From NCBI RefSeq assembly GCF_021284765.1, contig NZ_CP089924.1, positions 3,552,001-3,616,000 of the forward strand: DNA of 64,000 bases, in the 5' to 3' direction. The DNA is from Lysobacter sp. 5GHs7-4 (lineage in GTDB: Bacteria; Pseudomonadota; Gammaproteobacteria; Xanthomonadales; Xanthomonadaceae). Below are positions 28,704 to 37,893 of the stretch, in pieces. How positions within the stretch are numbered: the stretch's first letter is position 1; each line of letters starts with the position of its first letter. A program made the translations under genes and the position numbers. The notes under the pieces were generated by a model. The model saw nothing but the letters and a program-made list of their open reading frames with translations, did no database searches and was not told the DNA's origin.

Positions 28704-30710
28704 TCAGTTCGCTTTCGATGCCCCGCCCACGTTGACCTTGCCGCCGATGTGGCGGTCGAAGAAGCCCAGCATCTCGCCGTACAGGCGCTGGTTGTTCTCC
28801 TCCTTGTAGAAGCCGTGCATCTCGCCGGACTGGATGATCATGCCCTCCGGCGGATTGCCGGCCGCGATCAGCGCCTTGTTCATCGACTCGGTGTTCTCCG
28901 GCGGGCAGCGCGGATCGCGTGCGCCGGCAGCCAGGTAGACCGGAATCTTGAACTTGTCGGCATGCTTGACCGGCGACATGGCGTCCTGCTCGGCCTTGGT
29001 CTTGCCGAAGGCGCGCGCCATGTAGCGACGGCCGGACTCGCGCTCGGAGGTGTCGCTCTTGGTCAGCTGCACGTCGATGTCGTAGGCGCCGACATAGCCG
29101 AACGCACACTTGAACAGCTTCTGGTCGATGGTCGGCGCCATCAGCGAGGCGTAGCCGCCGAAGCTGCCGCCGTAAATGCAGACGCGGTCTCCGTCGGCGT
29201 AGCCCTGGTTGATGGTCCACTTCGTGGCATCGATGATGTCGTTCATGATGCCGGTGGCCCAGGTGCCGTAGCCCTTGTCCTGGAATTCCTTGCCGAAGCC
29301 GCCCGAACCGCGGTAGTTGATCTGCATCACCAGGTAGCCGCGGCTGGCCAGCAGCTGGGTTTCCCAATTGAACGCCCAGTCGTCGCGCGGGCCCATCGGG
29401 CCGCCGTGCACGTTGACGATCATCGGCAGGTTCTTGCCGTCGGAACCGTTAGGAATGGTCAGGTAGCCGTAAATCTTGAGACCGTCGCGGGTGGTCATCG
29501 AGAACGGCTTGACGCTGGCCATCTTCTTCGGGTCCAGCCACTTGCGGCCCTGCATCAGGAAGCGCGCCTTGCCGGTGTCGCGGTCGTACAAGTACAGCTC
29601 GCCCGGGTTCTTGTCGCTGACCACCGAGACGACGATCTTCTTGCCGTCCTTGGTGGCGCTGGAGAAGCGCACCAGCTGGCCCGGGAACGCACCCGCGAGC
29701 GAGGCGTAGATCTCGGCATCGGCGTGCTTCTCGTCGACCATGGTCACGCGCGGCGCACCGGCCTCGGTGATCACGCCCAGGATGGTGTCGCCGTCGGCCG
29801 AGGTGATGTAACCGGCCGGATCGGACACCGCATCTTCGAACAGGGTCTTGAACGCGCCGGTGGTCGGATCGATGGTGCCCAGCGCCTCGGGCTTCTTGCC
29901 GTCGCTCTGGTTGGCGTAGATCAGGCCGTCGGTGGACGTGCCGATCACGCTCAGGTGCTTACCCGAGCTCTTGGAGCTGTTGACCAGGGTCCACTTGCCG
30001 TCGTCGCCGCGGCGGTAGAGTTCGTTCTGGCTGTCGAAGTTGCCCTGCGCGTCTTCGTCGTCGTAGCAGATCGCGAAGCGCGGCGCCTTGGCGGCATCGA
30101 GCGCGATCTCGCAATTCTCGCGCGGCGCGCGCGCCAGCGACTTGCGACGGCCCGTCAGGGTGTCGAACAGGACCAGCTCGGTGCCCACGCCTTCGCTGGA
30201 GCGCGGCGAGGTCACGGTCATGATCACGTTGACGTCGTCGTCGGGCAGCGTGTCGAGCAGTTGGAAGCGCTCGTTGCCGACCTGCTTGCCGCGCTGAGTG
30301 GCATCGCGGGTGCCGTAGAACACCAGCGGGCGCGGCTGCGTGCCGTCGGCGTTGACGCCGTACCATTCGCCGGTGCCGAAGGGCTGCGCGTAGCGGCCGA
30401 GCTTACGTACGGAATTGAAGATCAGCCGTTCCGGGCTGACCCATTCGAACTGGCCGACGCTCTTCTCGTCGGGCAGCTGATTGACCTTGACCACGCTCAG
30501 GTCCTTGGTGCGCAGCACGGTCAGCACGTCCTGATCGCCACGATCGACCGTCATCGCCAGATACTCGCCGCTAGGCGAGATCTTGGCGCCGCTGTAGGTC
30601 GGATGGCGCACGAAGTCGGCGATCGAAGGCGCGCCGGACGGCGCATCGGCGGCTTGCGCTGAGGCCGCGCACAGCGCCAGGCCCAGCACCGCGAGGTGCA
30701 GCTTTTTCAT
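28704..30710 (-). CDS. Secreted S9 family peptidase, tandem copy 3
   Basis: A 668-residue protein with signal peptide MKKLHLAVLGLALCAASAQA, a propeller region, and a hydrolase domain with Ser516 in GGSFGGY, Asp599 in ARDPRC and His632 in EMHGFY. It is more diverged than copies 1 and 2 (GGSFGG against G-A/T-SYGA), so this arrangement may reflect two duplications. The family cleaves small peptides, often after proline. rmlD lies upstream in the same direction, with a hairpin between. Confidence 0.92.
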   Translation of the reverse strand: MKKLHLAVLGLALCAASAQAADAPSGAPSIADFVRHPTYSGAKISPSGEYLAMTVDRGDQDVLTVLRTKDLSVVKVNQLPDEKSVGQFEWVSPERLIFNSVRKLGRYAQPFGTGEWYGVNADGTQPRPLVFYGTRDATQRGKQVGNERFQLLDTLPDDDVNVIMTVTSPRSSEGVGTELVLFDTLTGRRKSLARAPRENCEIALDAAKAPRFAICYDDEDAQGNFDSQNELYRRGDDGKWTLVNSSKSSGKHLSVIGTSTDGLIYANQSDGKKPEALGTIDPTTGAFKTLFEDAVSDPAGYITSADGDTILGVITEAGAPRVTMVDEKHADAEIYASLAGAFPGQLVRFSSATKDGKKIVVSVVSDKNPGELYLYDRDTGKARFLMQGRKWLDPKKMASVKPFSMTTRDGLKIYGYLTIPNGSDGKNLPMIVNVHGGPMGPRDDWAFNWETQLLASRGYLVMQINYRGSGGFGKEFQDKGYGTWATGIMNDIIDATKWTINQGYADGDRVCIYGGSFGGYASLMAPTIDQKLFKCAFGYVGAYDIDVQLTKSDTSERESGRRYMARAFGKTKAEQDAMSPVKHADKFKIPVYLAAGARDPRCPPENTESMNKALIAAGNPPEGMIIQSGEMHGFYKEENNQRLYGEMLGFFDRHIGGKVNVGGASKAN

Positions 30711-30768
30711 TTCGGTTATCCCCTAAAGCGACGCGAAAAAACGGCTCGCGCCTAGCCTAACCCATCCA

Positions 30769-30798
30769 ACGGGTAAGGGCATACAGGCCCCTACCCGT
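30769..30798 (-). terminator. Hairpin downstream of rmlD
   Basis: An 11-of-12-base stem (ACGGGTAAGGGC and GCCCCTACCCGT) with a six-base loop lies eight bases after the rmlD stop. There is no T-run, so it may be a weak terminator or mRNA-stabilising element. Confidence 0.45.
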
Positions 30799-30805
30799 GG
30801 CCGGA

Positions 30806-31714
30806 TCAGGCTTGCGACTTTGCCGAATCGGTCGTCAGGGTGCTGTCCAGCGCGCTGCGCCAGTCCGGTAGCGTCACCCCGAATTCTCCACGCAGGCGCG
30901 TCGTGTCCAGCACCGAGTACGCCGGGCGGCGCGCGCGTGTGGGGTAGTCCGCGGTCGCGATCGGGTGCACTAACGGTTTGCGCGCGATCAAGTCCAGCGC
31001 GTACGCGCGCTCGAAGATCGCTTCGGCGAAGCCATGCCAGGTGGTTTCGCCAGCGGCGACCAGATGGCGCACGCCCGATTCGGCGATGCCCTGGCGCAGG
31101 ATTTCGGCGCTGACGTCGGCGATCAGCCACGCCGGCGTCGGGCAACCGACCTGATCGGCCACCACCCGCAACTCGTCGCGCTCGGCGCCCACGCGCAGCA
31201 TGGTGCGCAGGAAATTGGCGCCGTGGGTGGCGTAGACCCAGGCCGTGCGCAGGATCAGATGGCGCGCGCCGCTGGCCGCGATGGCCTGCTCGCCGGCGAG
31301 CTTGCTGGCGCCGTACACGCCCAACGGCGCGGTCGGATCGTCTTCGCGATACGGACGCGTGCCGCTGCCGTCGAAGACGTAGTCGGTCGAGTAATGCAGC
31401 AGGGTCGCGCCCTGCGCGGCGCAGGCTTCGGCCAGCCGCCCGGGCGCTTGCGCATTGGCGCGGAACGCCGCTTCCGGCTCGTCCTCGGCGCGGTCCACGG
31501 CGGTGTGCGCGGTGGCGTTGACGATCACGTCGGCCCGGACGCGCTCGACCAACGGCGCGATCGCATCCAGGTCGTTCACGTCCAGCGCCTCGCAGCGTCC
31601 GCCATCCGGCAGCGCGCCCGTGCGCGTGGTCGCGACGACCTCGCCCAGCGGCGCCAGGCTGCGCCGCAGTTCCTGGCCGACCTGGCCGTTGGCGCCCAGC
31701 AGCAGAATCTTCAT
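30806..31714 (-). CDS. rmlD: dTDP-4-dehydrorhamnose reductase
   Basis: RmlD reduces dTDP-6-deoxy-L-lyxo-4-hexulose to dTDP-L-rhamnose with NAD(P)H. This 302-residue SDR-type protein has the Rossmann motif GANGQVG (residues 8-14) and the catalytic Tyr-x-x-x-Lys in YGASK. It is the last gene of rmlBACD and starts ten bases after rmlC. L-rhamnose goes to lipopolysaccharide and exopolysaccharide in this family. Confidence 0.95.
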   Translation of the reverse strand: MKILLLGANGQVGQELRRSLAPLGEVVATTRTGALPDGGRCEALDVNDLDAIAPLVERVRADVIVNATAHTAVDRAEDEPEAAFRANAQAPGRLAEACAAQGATLLHYSTDYVFDGSGTRPYREDDPTAPLGVYGASKLAGEQAIAASGARHLILRTAWVYATHGANFLRTMLRVGAERDELRVVADQVGCPTPAWLIADVSAEILRQGIAESGVRHLVAAGETTWHGFAEAIFERAYALDLIARKPLVHPIATADYPTRARRPAYSVLDTTRLRGEFGVTLPDWRSALDSTLTTDSAKSQA

Positions 31715-31724
31715 CCCTGCGAAC

Positions 31725-32282
31725 TCATGCCGTGTAGAGGGGCAACCGCTCTTCGGCCACCTCGGCCAGCAGCGGCGCGCGCGCGTCCTTGTCGGACAGC
31801 GAGGGCTCGCTCAGCGGCCAGTCGATCGCCAGCGCGGGGTCGTCCCAGCGGATGCCGGCGTCGGCCTTGGCGTCGTAGGTTTCGGTGCACAGATAGGTGA
31901 ACACCGCCCGTTCGCTGAGCACGCAGAAGCCGTGCGCGAACCCTTCCGGTATCCAGAAATGGCGCTTGTTCTCGGCGCTGAGCAGCACCGCGGTCCAGCG
32001 GCCGTAGTGCGGCGAGCCGCGGCGGATGTCCACGGCCACGTCCCAGACCTCGCCTTCGATCACCGACACGTACTTGCCCTGCGGATTGGGCCATTGGTAG
32101 TGCAGGCCGCGCAGCACGCCGCGCGCCGAGGAAGACACGTTGCCCTGGACGAAGTTGGGCGTCAGTCCGTGCGCCGCGAGCTTGTCGCGGTTGAAGGACT
32201 CGAAGAAGTAGCCGCGCGCGTCGCCGAACACCTGCGGCTCGATCACCACGCAACCCGGCAGATCGGTCTCGATTAGCTTCAC
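31725..32282 (-). CDS. rmlC: dTDP-4-dehydrorhamnose 3,5-epimerase
   Basis: A 185-residue cupin-type epimerase. Catalytic His61 lies in GLHYQWP and Tyr130 in AVFTY, with Lys70 in QGKYVSV near the active site. The ATG overlaps the rmlA stop as ATGA, so the two are translationally coupled. It performs the third step to dTDP-L-rhamnose. Confidence 0.95.
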   Translation of the reverse strand: MKLIETDLPGCVVIEPQVFGDARGYFFESFNRDKLAAHGLTPNFVQGNVSSSARGVLRGLHYQWPNPQGKYVSVIEGEVWDVAVDIRRGSPHYGRWTAVLLSAENKRHFWIPEGFAHGFCVLSERAVFTYLCTETYDAKADAGIRWDDPALAIDWPLSEPSLSDKDARAPLLAEVAEERLPLYTA

Positions 32283-33163
32283 GGCACGAACCCCCGCTTG
32301 GCCAGGCCCAGCAGATACTGGCCATAACCGTTCTTGGCCAGCGGCGCGGCCAGTTCGGTCAGGCGGTCGCCGTCGATCCAGCCGTTGTTCCAGGCGATTT
32401 CCTCGGGGCAGCAGATGCGCAGGCCCTGGCGCGCCTCGATGGTCTCGATGAAGTTGGACGCTTCCAGCAGCGACTGATGGGTGCCGGTGTCGAGCCAGGC
32501 ATAGCCGCGACCGAGCTGTTCCAGATGCAGCGAACCTTCGTCCAGGTAGCGGCGATTGAGATCGGTGATCTCCAACTCGCCGCGCGGCGACGGCTTGAGC
32601 TCGGCGGCGAAGTCGCTGGCGCGGCCGTCGTAGAAGTACAGGCCGGTGACGGCGTAGTTGGAGCGCGGTTGCGCGGGCTTCTCTTCCAAGCCGATCACCC
32701 GGCCCTCGCCGTCGAACTCGGCCACGCCGTAGCGTTCCGGATCGTTGACCCAGTAGCCGAACACGGTGGCGCCCTGCTCGCGCTGGCCGGCGCGCTTGAG
32801 CATCGCGGTCAGGCCGGGGCCGTGGAAGATGTTGTCGCCCAGCACCAGGCAGCTGGGGCCGCCGGCGAGGAATTCGCGTCCGATCAGGAACGCCTGGGCC
32901 AGGCCGTCCGGACTGGGCTGCGCCGCGTACTCGATGTTCATGCCCCAGCGCGAACCGTCGCCCAGCAGGTGGCGGAACAGCGCCTGCTCGTGCGGCGTAT
33001 TGATGATCAGCACGTCGCGGATGCCCGCCAGCATCAGCACGCTGAGCGGGTAGTAGATCATCGGCTTGTCGTACACCGGCAACAGCTGCTTGCTGATCGC
33101 CTGGGTGATCGGATACAGCCGGGTGCCGGAGCCGCCGGCGAGGATGATGCCTTTGCGATTCAT
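32279..33163 (-). CDS. rmlA: Glucose-1-phosphate thymidylyltransferase
   Basis: A 294-residue nucleotidyltransferase with the signature [13 protein letters not shown] near the N-terminus and the conserved [15 protein letters not shown]. It makes dTDP-glucose from glucose-1-phosphate and dTTP. I chose the ATG at 33163, since the protein there begins with the family's [11 protein letters not shown]; longer frames add unrelated residues. It follows rmlB by eight bases. Confidence 0.95.
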   Translation of the reverse strand: MNRKGIILAGGSGTRLYPITQAISKQLLPVYDKPMIYYPLSVLMLAGIRDVLIINTPHEQALFRHLLGDGSRWGMNIEYAAQPSPDGLAQAFLIGREFLAGGPSCLVLGDNIFHGPGLTAMLKRAGQREQGATVFGYWVNDPERYGVAEFDGEGRVIGLEEKPAQPRSNYAVTGLYFYDGRASDFAAELKPSPRGELEITDLNRRYLDEGSLHLEQLGRGYAWLDTGTHQSLLEASNFIETIEARQGLRICCPEEIAWNNGWIDGDRLTELAAPLAKNGYGQYLLGLAKRGFVP

Positions 33164-33171
33164 GGTCGTCC

Positions 33172-34224
<1,053 letters not shown>

Positions 34225-34719
34225 TCAGACACTCCCTGATGAAGAAAGTAAACCGCACGCCGTCGCCAATCCGATGACCCAGACCGGCCCCGAGCCGGTC
34301 GAACCGGATATCGGAGCCGCCCGCACCATACGGGAGGCGAGCTGAAGGGACACTCACGCCCGCGCCGCCGGCTGGCATCGGACGCCGCCGAAGCTATGCA
34401 AGCGGATGATTCTAATACGTTCTTTGCCGAGGGCGGCCCACGGGCGGGGCTTCAGGACGGCCGGACGGGCCCGTTCAGGCAGGGTGCTTGGGGCAATCCC
34501 TTTCCCGCCAATGACCTGCGCCGCACGCACGGCGTTCGTGCGGGCCGGTTTGCGGGCCGCGACGACAGCGCAAACGGGGCTGGGCGCATCAAATCTCGGC
34601 GGGCGCGGCCTCGTGGGCGGCTCGATGAGCCATCGGCACGGCCATCAAACCGCGACGGCCATCGCGGTTCGTACTCCCGGTCGGCGGGGCAGTGACGTCC
34701 AGGCCGCGCAGGATCGCGC
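34225..34719. other. Interval upstream of rmlB, no gene seen
   Basis: About 500 bases between the end of the CoA-transferase gene and the rmlB start. I see no gene with family character. The small AT-rich patch near 34404-34428 (around ATTCTAATACG; TAGAAT on the minus strand) may belong to the rmlB promoter, but there is no good -35 partner. The rest is GC-rich with no clear hairpin or repeat. Confidence 0.45.
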
Positions 34720-35919
34720 TCAGTCGGCGTCCGCGTCCGATTCGATCGCGGCCCGCACCGCCTCGGTGTGCTGGCCCAGCATCGGCGCCGCGAACGGCAC
34801 CGGGCCCGGCGTGCGGCCGAACTTGATCGACTGCGCGACCGCGCGATAGCGGCCCACACGCGGGTGCTCCAGGGTGCCGACGATGCCTTCGGCCTGCACC
34901 TGCGGATGCTCGAACATGTCTTCGATGCGGCGCGCGGCCGCGCACGGCACCTCGTCGCCGAACAGCGTCTCCCATTCCATCGCGCCGCGCCGGCCTAGCG
35001 CCTCGTGCAGGCGCGGCACGATCTCGGCCGCATGCTCGGCGCGCTTGCGCACGCTGTCGTAGCGCGGTTGCGCGGCCAGGTCGTCCAGGCCGGTTTTCTC
35101 GCACAAGGCCTTCCAGAACCGCGGCGTGTTCGCGGAAATGTAGATGTGGCCGTCGCGGGTGGGATGGATGCCGGTGACGCCGCCGGAGCGCATGTCGCGG
35201 CCGATGTCCAGCGACTCGCCCTCGGCCCAGATCATGCGCGCCGACTGCATGGTCAGGGCGCTGCGCAGCAGCGACACGCCGACGAACTGGCCCAGGCCGC
35301 TGCGCTCGCGCTCGTACAGCGCCGAGGACACGCCCGCGGCCAACAGGGCGGCGGTGTAGTAGTCGACCACCGAGCCGTAGATGATCTCGGGCGGGCCGCC
35401 GCGCCGGCCCTGCAGCGCGCACATGCCGGTCATCGTCTGCAGTACCTGGTCGTAACCGGCCTTGTCCTTCATCGGCCCGGTCTCGCCGTAGCCGGTCACC
35501 GCGCAGTAGATCAGGCGCGGGTTGATCAGGCTCAGGCGCTCGAAGTCGATACCCAGCCGCTGCGGCACGCTGGGCCGGAAGTTGTGCACCAGCACGTCGG
35601 CCTCGCGCACCAGGCGCAACAACGCAGCGTGATCGGCGGCCTGCTTGAGATCCAGCACGATGCCGCGCTTGCTGCGGTTCACGCCGAGAAAGGCGCGGCT
35701 CTCGCTGGGCAGGGTCGACGGGTATTGACGCAGATTGTCGCCGTCGGGCGGCTCGATCTTGATCACGTCCGCGCCCTGGTCGGCGAGCAGCGCGCAGCCG
35801 TAGGGGCCGGCGATGTAGGCGCTCAGATCGAGCACGCGCACGCCGGCCAGCGGACCCGAGGGCGTCGCGCGGCCGGCGCCGGGGTCAGGTCGGAATGCGT
35901 CCATACGCTGCGCGTCCAT
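34720..35919 (-). CDS. CaiB/BaiF family (class III) CoA transferase
   Basis: A 399-residue protein with the class III CoA-transferase fold: N-terminal LAGVRVLDLSAYIAGPYG, then VNRSKRGIVLDLK and the catalytic aspartate in YGSVVDYYTAALL (Asp186). Family members move CoA between acids such as formate, oxalate, succinate, malate or itaconate. The ATG at 35919 has AGGAG five bases upstream (minus strand) and starts just before the conserved region. It is the last gene of a minus-strand block whose first gene encodes a CitE-like lyase; a transferase and lyase could form a CoA-ester cleaving pair. The substrate is not known. Confidence 0.88.
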   Translation of the reverse strand: MDAQRMDAFRPDPGAGRATPSGPLAGVRVLDLSAYIAGPYGCALLADQGADVIKIEPPDGDNLRQYPSTLPSESRAFLGVNRSKRGIVLDLKQAADHAALLRLVREADVLVHNFRPSVPQRLGIDFERLSLINPRLIYCAVTGYGETGPMKDKAGYDQVLQTMTGMCALQGRRGGPPEIIYGSVVDYYTAALLAAGVSSALYERERSGLGQFVGVSLLRSALTMQSARMIWAEGESLDIGRDMRSGGVTGIHPTRDGHIYISANTPRFWKALCEKTGLDDLAAQPRYDSVRKRAEHAAEIVPRLHEALGRRGAMEWETLFGDEVPCAAARRIEDMFEHPQVQAEGIVGTLEHPRVGRYRAVAQSIKFGRTPGPVPFAAPMLGQHTEAVRAAIESDADAD

Positions 35920-36030
35920 GTAGCTCCTGGCGTGATGTGCGCTGCACTGTGCGCGCTGCGCGCGAAAAGAAACAGGCAGGCCGCATATGTTCTGGCGCCA
36001 CAAAATATTGCTTGGCGGCGGCACGCGCGC

Positions 36031-37893
36031 TCATGCCGCGGGCTCCGGCGTCAAGGACATCCAGGTCAGGCGCCAGGCGCCGTCGACGCGGCCGCCGGCA
36101 CGGTAGTACGGCTCGAACAACAGCGGCGAACGGTAGCCCAGGCGCAGCTCGACGACCGGCGTGCCGTCCGACCCCAGCGCCGGCAGCAGCCAGTCGCTCT
36201 GCGGCGCGATCGGCAGGCGCAGGGTCTCCTCGGTCTTGAATCCGTCGATCAGGCCGCAGGCATACACCAGCGGCCCGTAGGTGATGCCCAGGTACTCCTG
36301 ACGCAGCACTTCCTGGCGCACCGGACTGCCATCGGGCGCGCGCGACTCCTGCACGTTGCGGTTGAGCGCACGGTGTCCGTGCGGGCGCATCGGGAACGTC
36401 GCCGCGACCTCGTCGCCGTCGCGCCAGACGCGGTCGAGCACGGCGTAACCGCCGTGCTCGACCACGGCGCCGACCGTGTCGCCGTTGACGCGCACGGTCG
36501 CGCCTTCGGTCCAGGACGGCAGGCGCAACTTCAAGGCGAACCGCGCTTCGCGCTCCACTCCCACGCGCAGACGCACTTCGCCTTCGAACGGATAGCCGGT
36601 GATCTGCTGCAGGCGCACCGTGCCGGCCGCGCCCAGCGCGATCTCGGCCTGGCCCGGCCCGTACAGGTTCACCGCGACGGCGGACTCGCCGTCGTGCCGG
36701 TAGGCGATCGCGGGCAGCTCCTCCAACGCCATCGCGCCGCTGGACTTGCAGCAGCGCCAGTAGGTGGTGTGCACGCGGCGGCCGTTCGGGTAAACGTAGT
36801 AGCACCAGTCCTCGCCGTTGGGCGCCTGCGCGCCGAGCAGGTCGTTGTAGGCCGAGCGTTCGATCTCCTCGGCGTAACGCGCCTCGCCGCTGATCGCCAG
36901 CAGCTCGCGGTTGAGCTGGATCCAGGCCAGCGTGGAGCAGGTTTCGACGTAGCCGTGCGGGCTGAACGCGCCGGGCGCGTTGAACACTTCGCGCGAACGG
37001 TGGGCGACGCCGCCCCAGGGGCCGCCGCCCAGGCTGAGGTGATGGTCGCGGATGCTGCGCCACAGGCGCTCGACCGCGTCGCGGTACGCGGCGACGCCGG
37101 TGGCGCGATGCAGCTTGGCCAGGCCGACCAGGTTCCAGCACAGCTGATAGGCCTTGCCGGTGGCGATCTCGGCGGCGTCCGCGCCCGCCAGAGCGCGGCT
37201 GAGCAGCGCGAGTTCGGGATGCCGGTCGGCCTGCTCCAGCACGGTCGTGGCCAGATCCAGGTAACGGCGCTCGCCGGTGGCGAAGTACAGCTCGACCGCG
37301 GGGTCCATCAGCACCGTCGCCGACATGCCGTGATGGTTGCCCAGGTCGGTGATGTCGATGCCGCCCTCGCCCAGCGTCTGCGCGCACAGGTCGCCGATGC
37401 GGCGCGCGGCCTGCAGGTAGCGCGGCTCGGGGAAATGGCGATGGACTTCGAGCAAGCCCAGGATCAGATAAGCGTGGGTCCAGATGTCCCAGGTGCGCAG
37501 GCTGGGCGCGCCGTCCCAGCTCAACGGCTTGGGCGCCTGCTTGCGCATGAAGCGGCGCTCGGGCGCGTAGGTGCCCAGGTAGCCGTCGGCCTCCTGGCTG
37601 GCGACCAGGAAATCGCAGACGCGACGCACACGCGCCAACAGCTCGGCGTCGCCCGAGCGCGCGGCAGCCTTGGCCGCGGCCACCAGCCACTTGCCGGCGT
37701 GCTCGCCGTACCAATCGCCCTCTTGATTCCCGGCGCGCGCCTCGGGCGCGAAGATCGCGATCGCCGGGCTGCGCTCGTCGACGATGAAGTGCGACAGGCG
37801 GCCGGCCAGATTGGCGTCCAGCGCCTCGCCCAGCAAGCCCTGCAAGCGCACCGAGGCCGAGGCGGATGAGCTCGTCATGGCGTCAGACCGCAT
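36031..37893 (-). CDS. GH127/DUF1680 family glycosidase (beta-L-arabinofuranosidase-like)
   Basis: A 620-residue alpha/alpha-barrel enzyme with the zinc-thiolate site of GH127 HypBA1: Glu317 and Cys319 in VETCSTLAW, and the Cys-Cys pair 381-382 in YWRCCKSSG, where the nucleophile lies. Related HypBA1 removes beta-L-arabinofuranose, but the family is wide (GH127/142/146), so the sugar is uncertain. I see no signal peptide, so it is likely cytoplasmic. ATGs at 37893 and 37878 are both possible; the first overlaps the upstream gene by 11 bases. Confidence 0.85.
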   Translation of the reverse strand: MRSDAMTSSSASASVRLQGLLGEALDANLAGRLSHFIVDERSPAIAIFAPEARAGNQEGDWYGEHAGKWLVAAAKAAARSGDAELLARVRRVCDFLVASQEADGYLGTYAPERRFMRKQAPKPLSWDGAPSLRTWDIWTHAYLILGLLEVHRHFPEPRYLQAARRIGDLCAQTLGEGGIDITDLGNHHGMSATVLMDPAVELYFATGERRYLDLATTVLEQADRHPELALLSRALAGADAAEIATGKAYQLCWNLVGLAKLHRATGVAAYRDAVERLWRSIRDHHLSLGGGPWGGVAHRSREVFNAPGAFSPHGYVETCSTLAWIQLNRELLAISGEARYAEEIERSAYNDLLGAQAPNGEDWCYYVYPNGRRVHTTYWRCCKSSGAMALEELPAIAYRHDGESAVAVNLYGPGQAEIALGAAGTVRLQQITGYPFEGEVRLRVGVEREARFALKLRLPSWTEGATVRVNGDTVGAVVEHGGYAVLDRVWRDGDEVAATFPMRPHGHRALNRNVQESRAPDGSPVRQEVLRQEYLGITYGPLVYACGLIDGFKTEETLRLPIAPQSDWLLPALGSDGTPVVELRLGYRSPLLFEPYYRAGGRVDGAWRLTWMSLTPEPAA

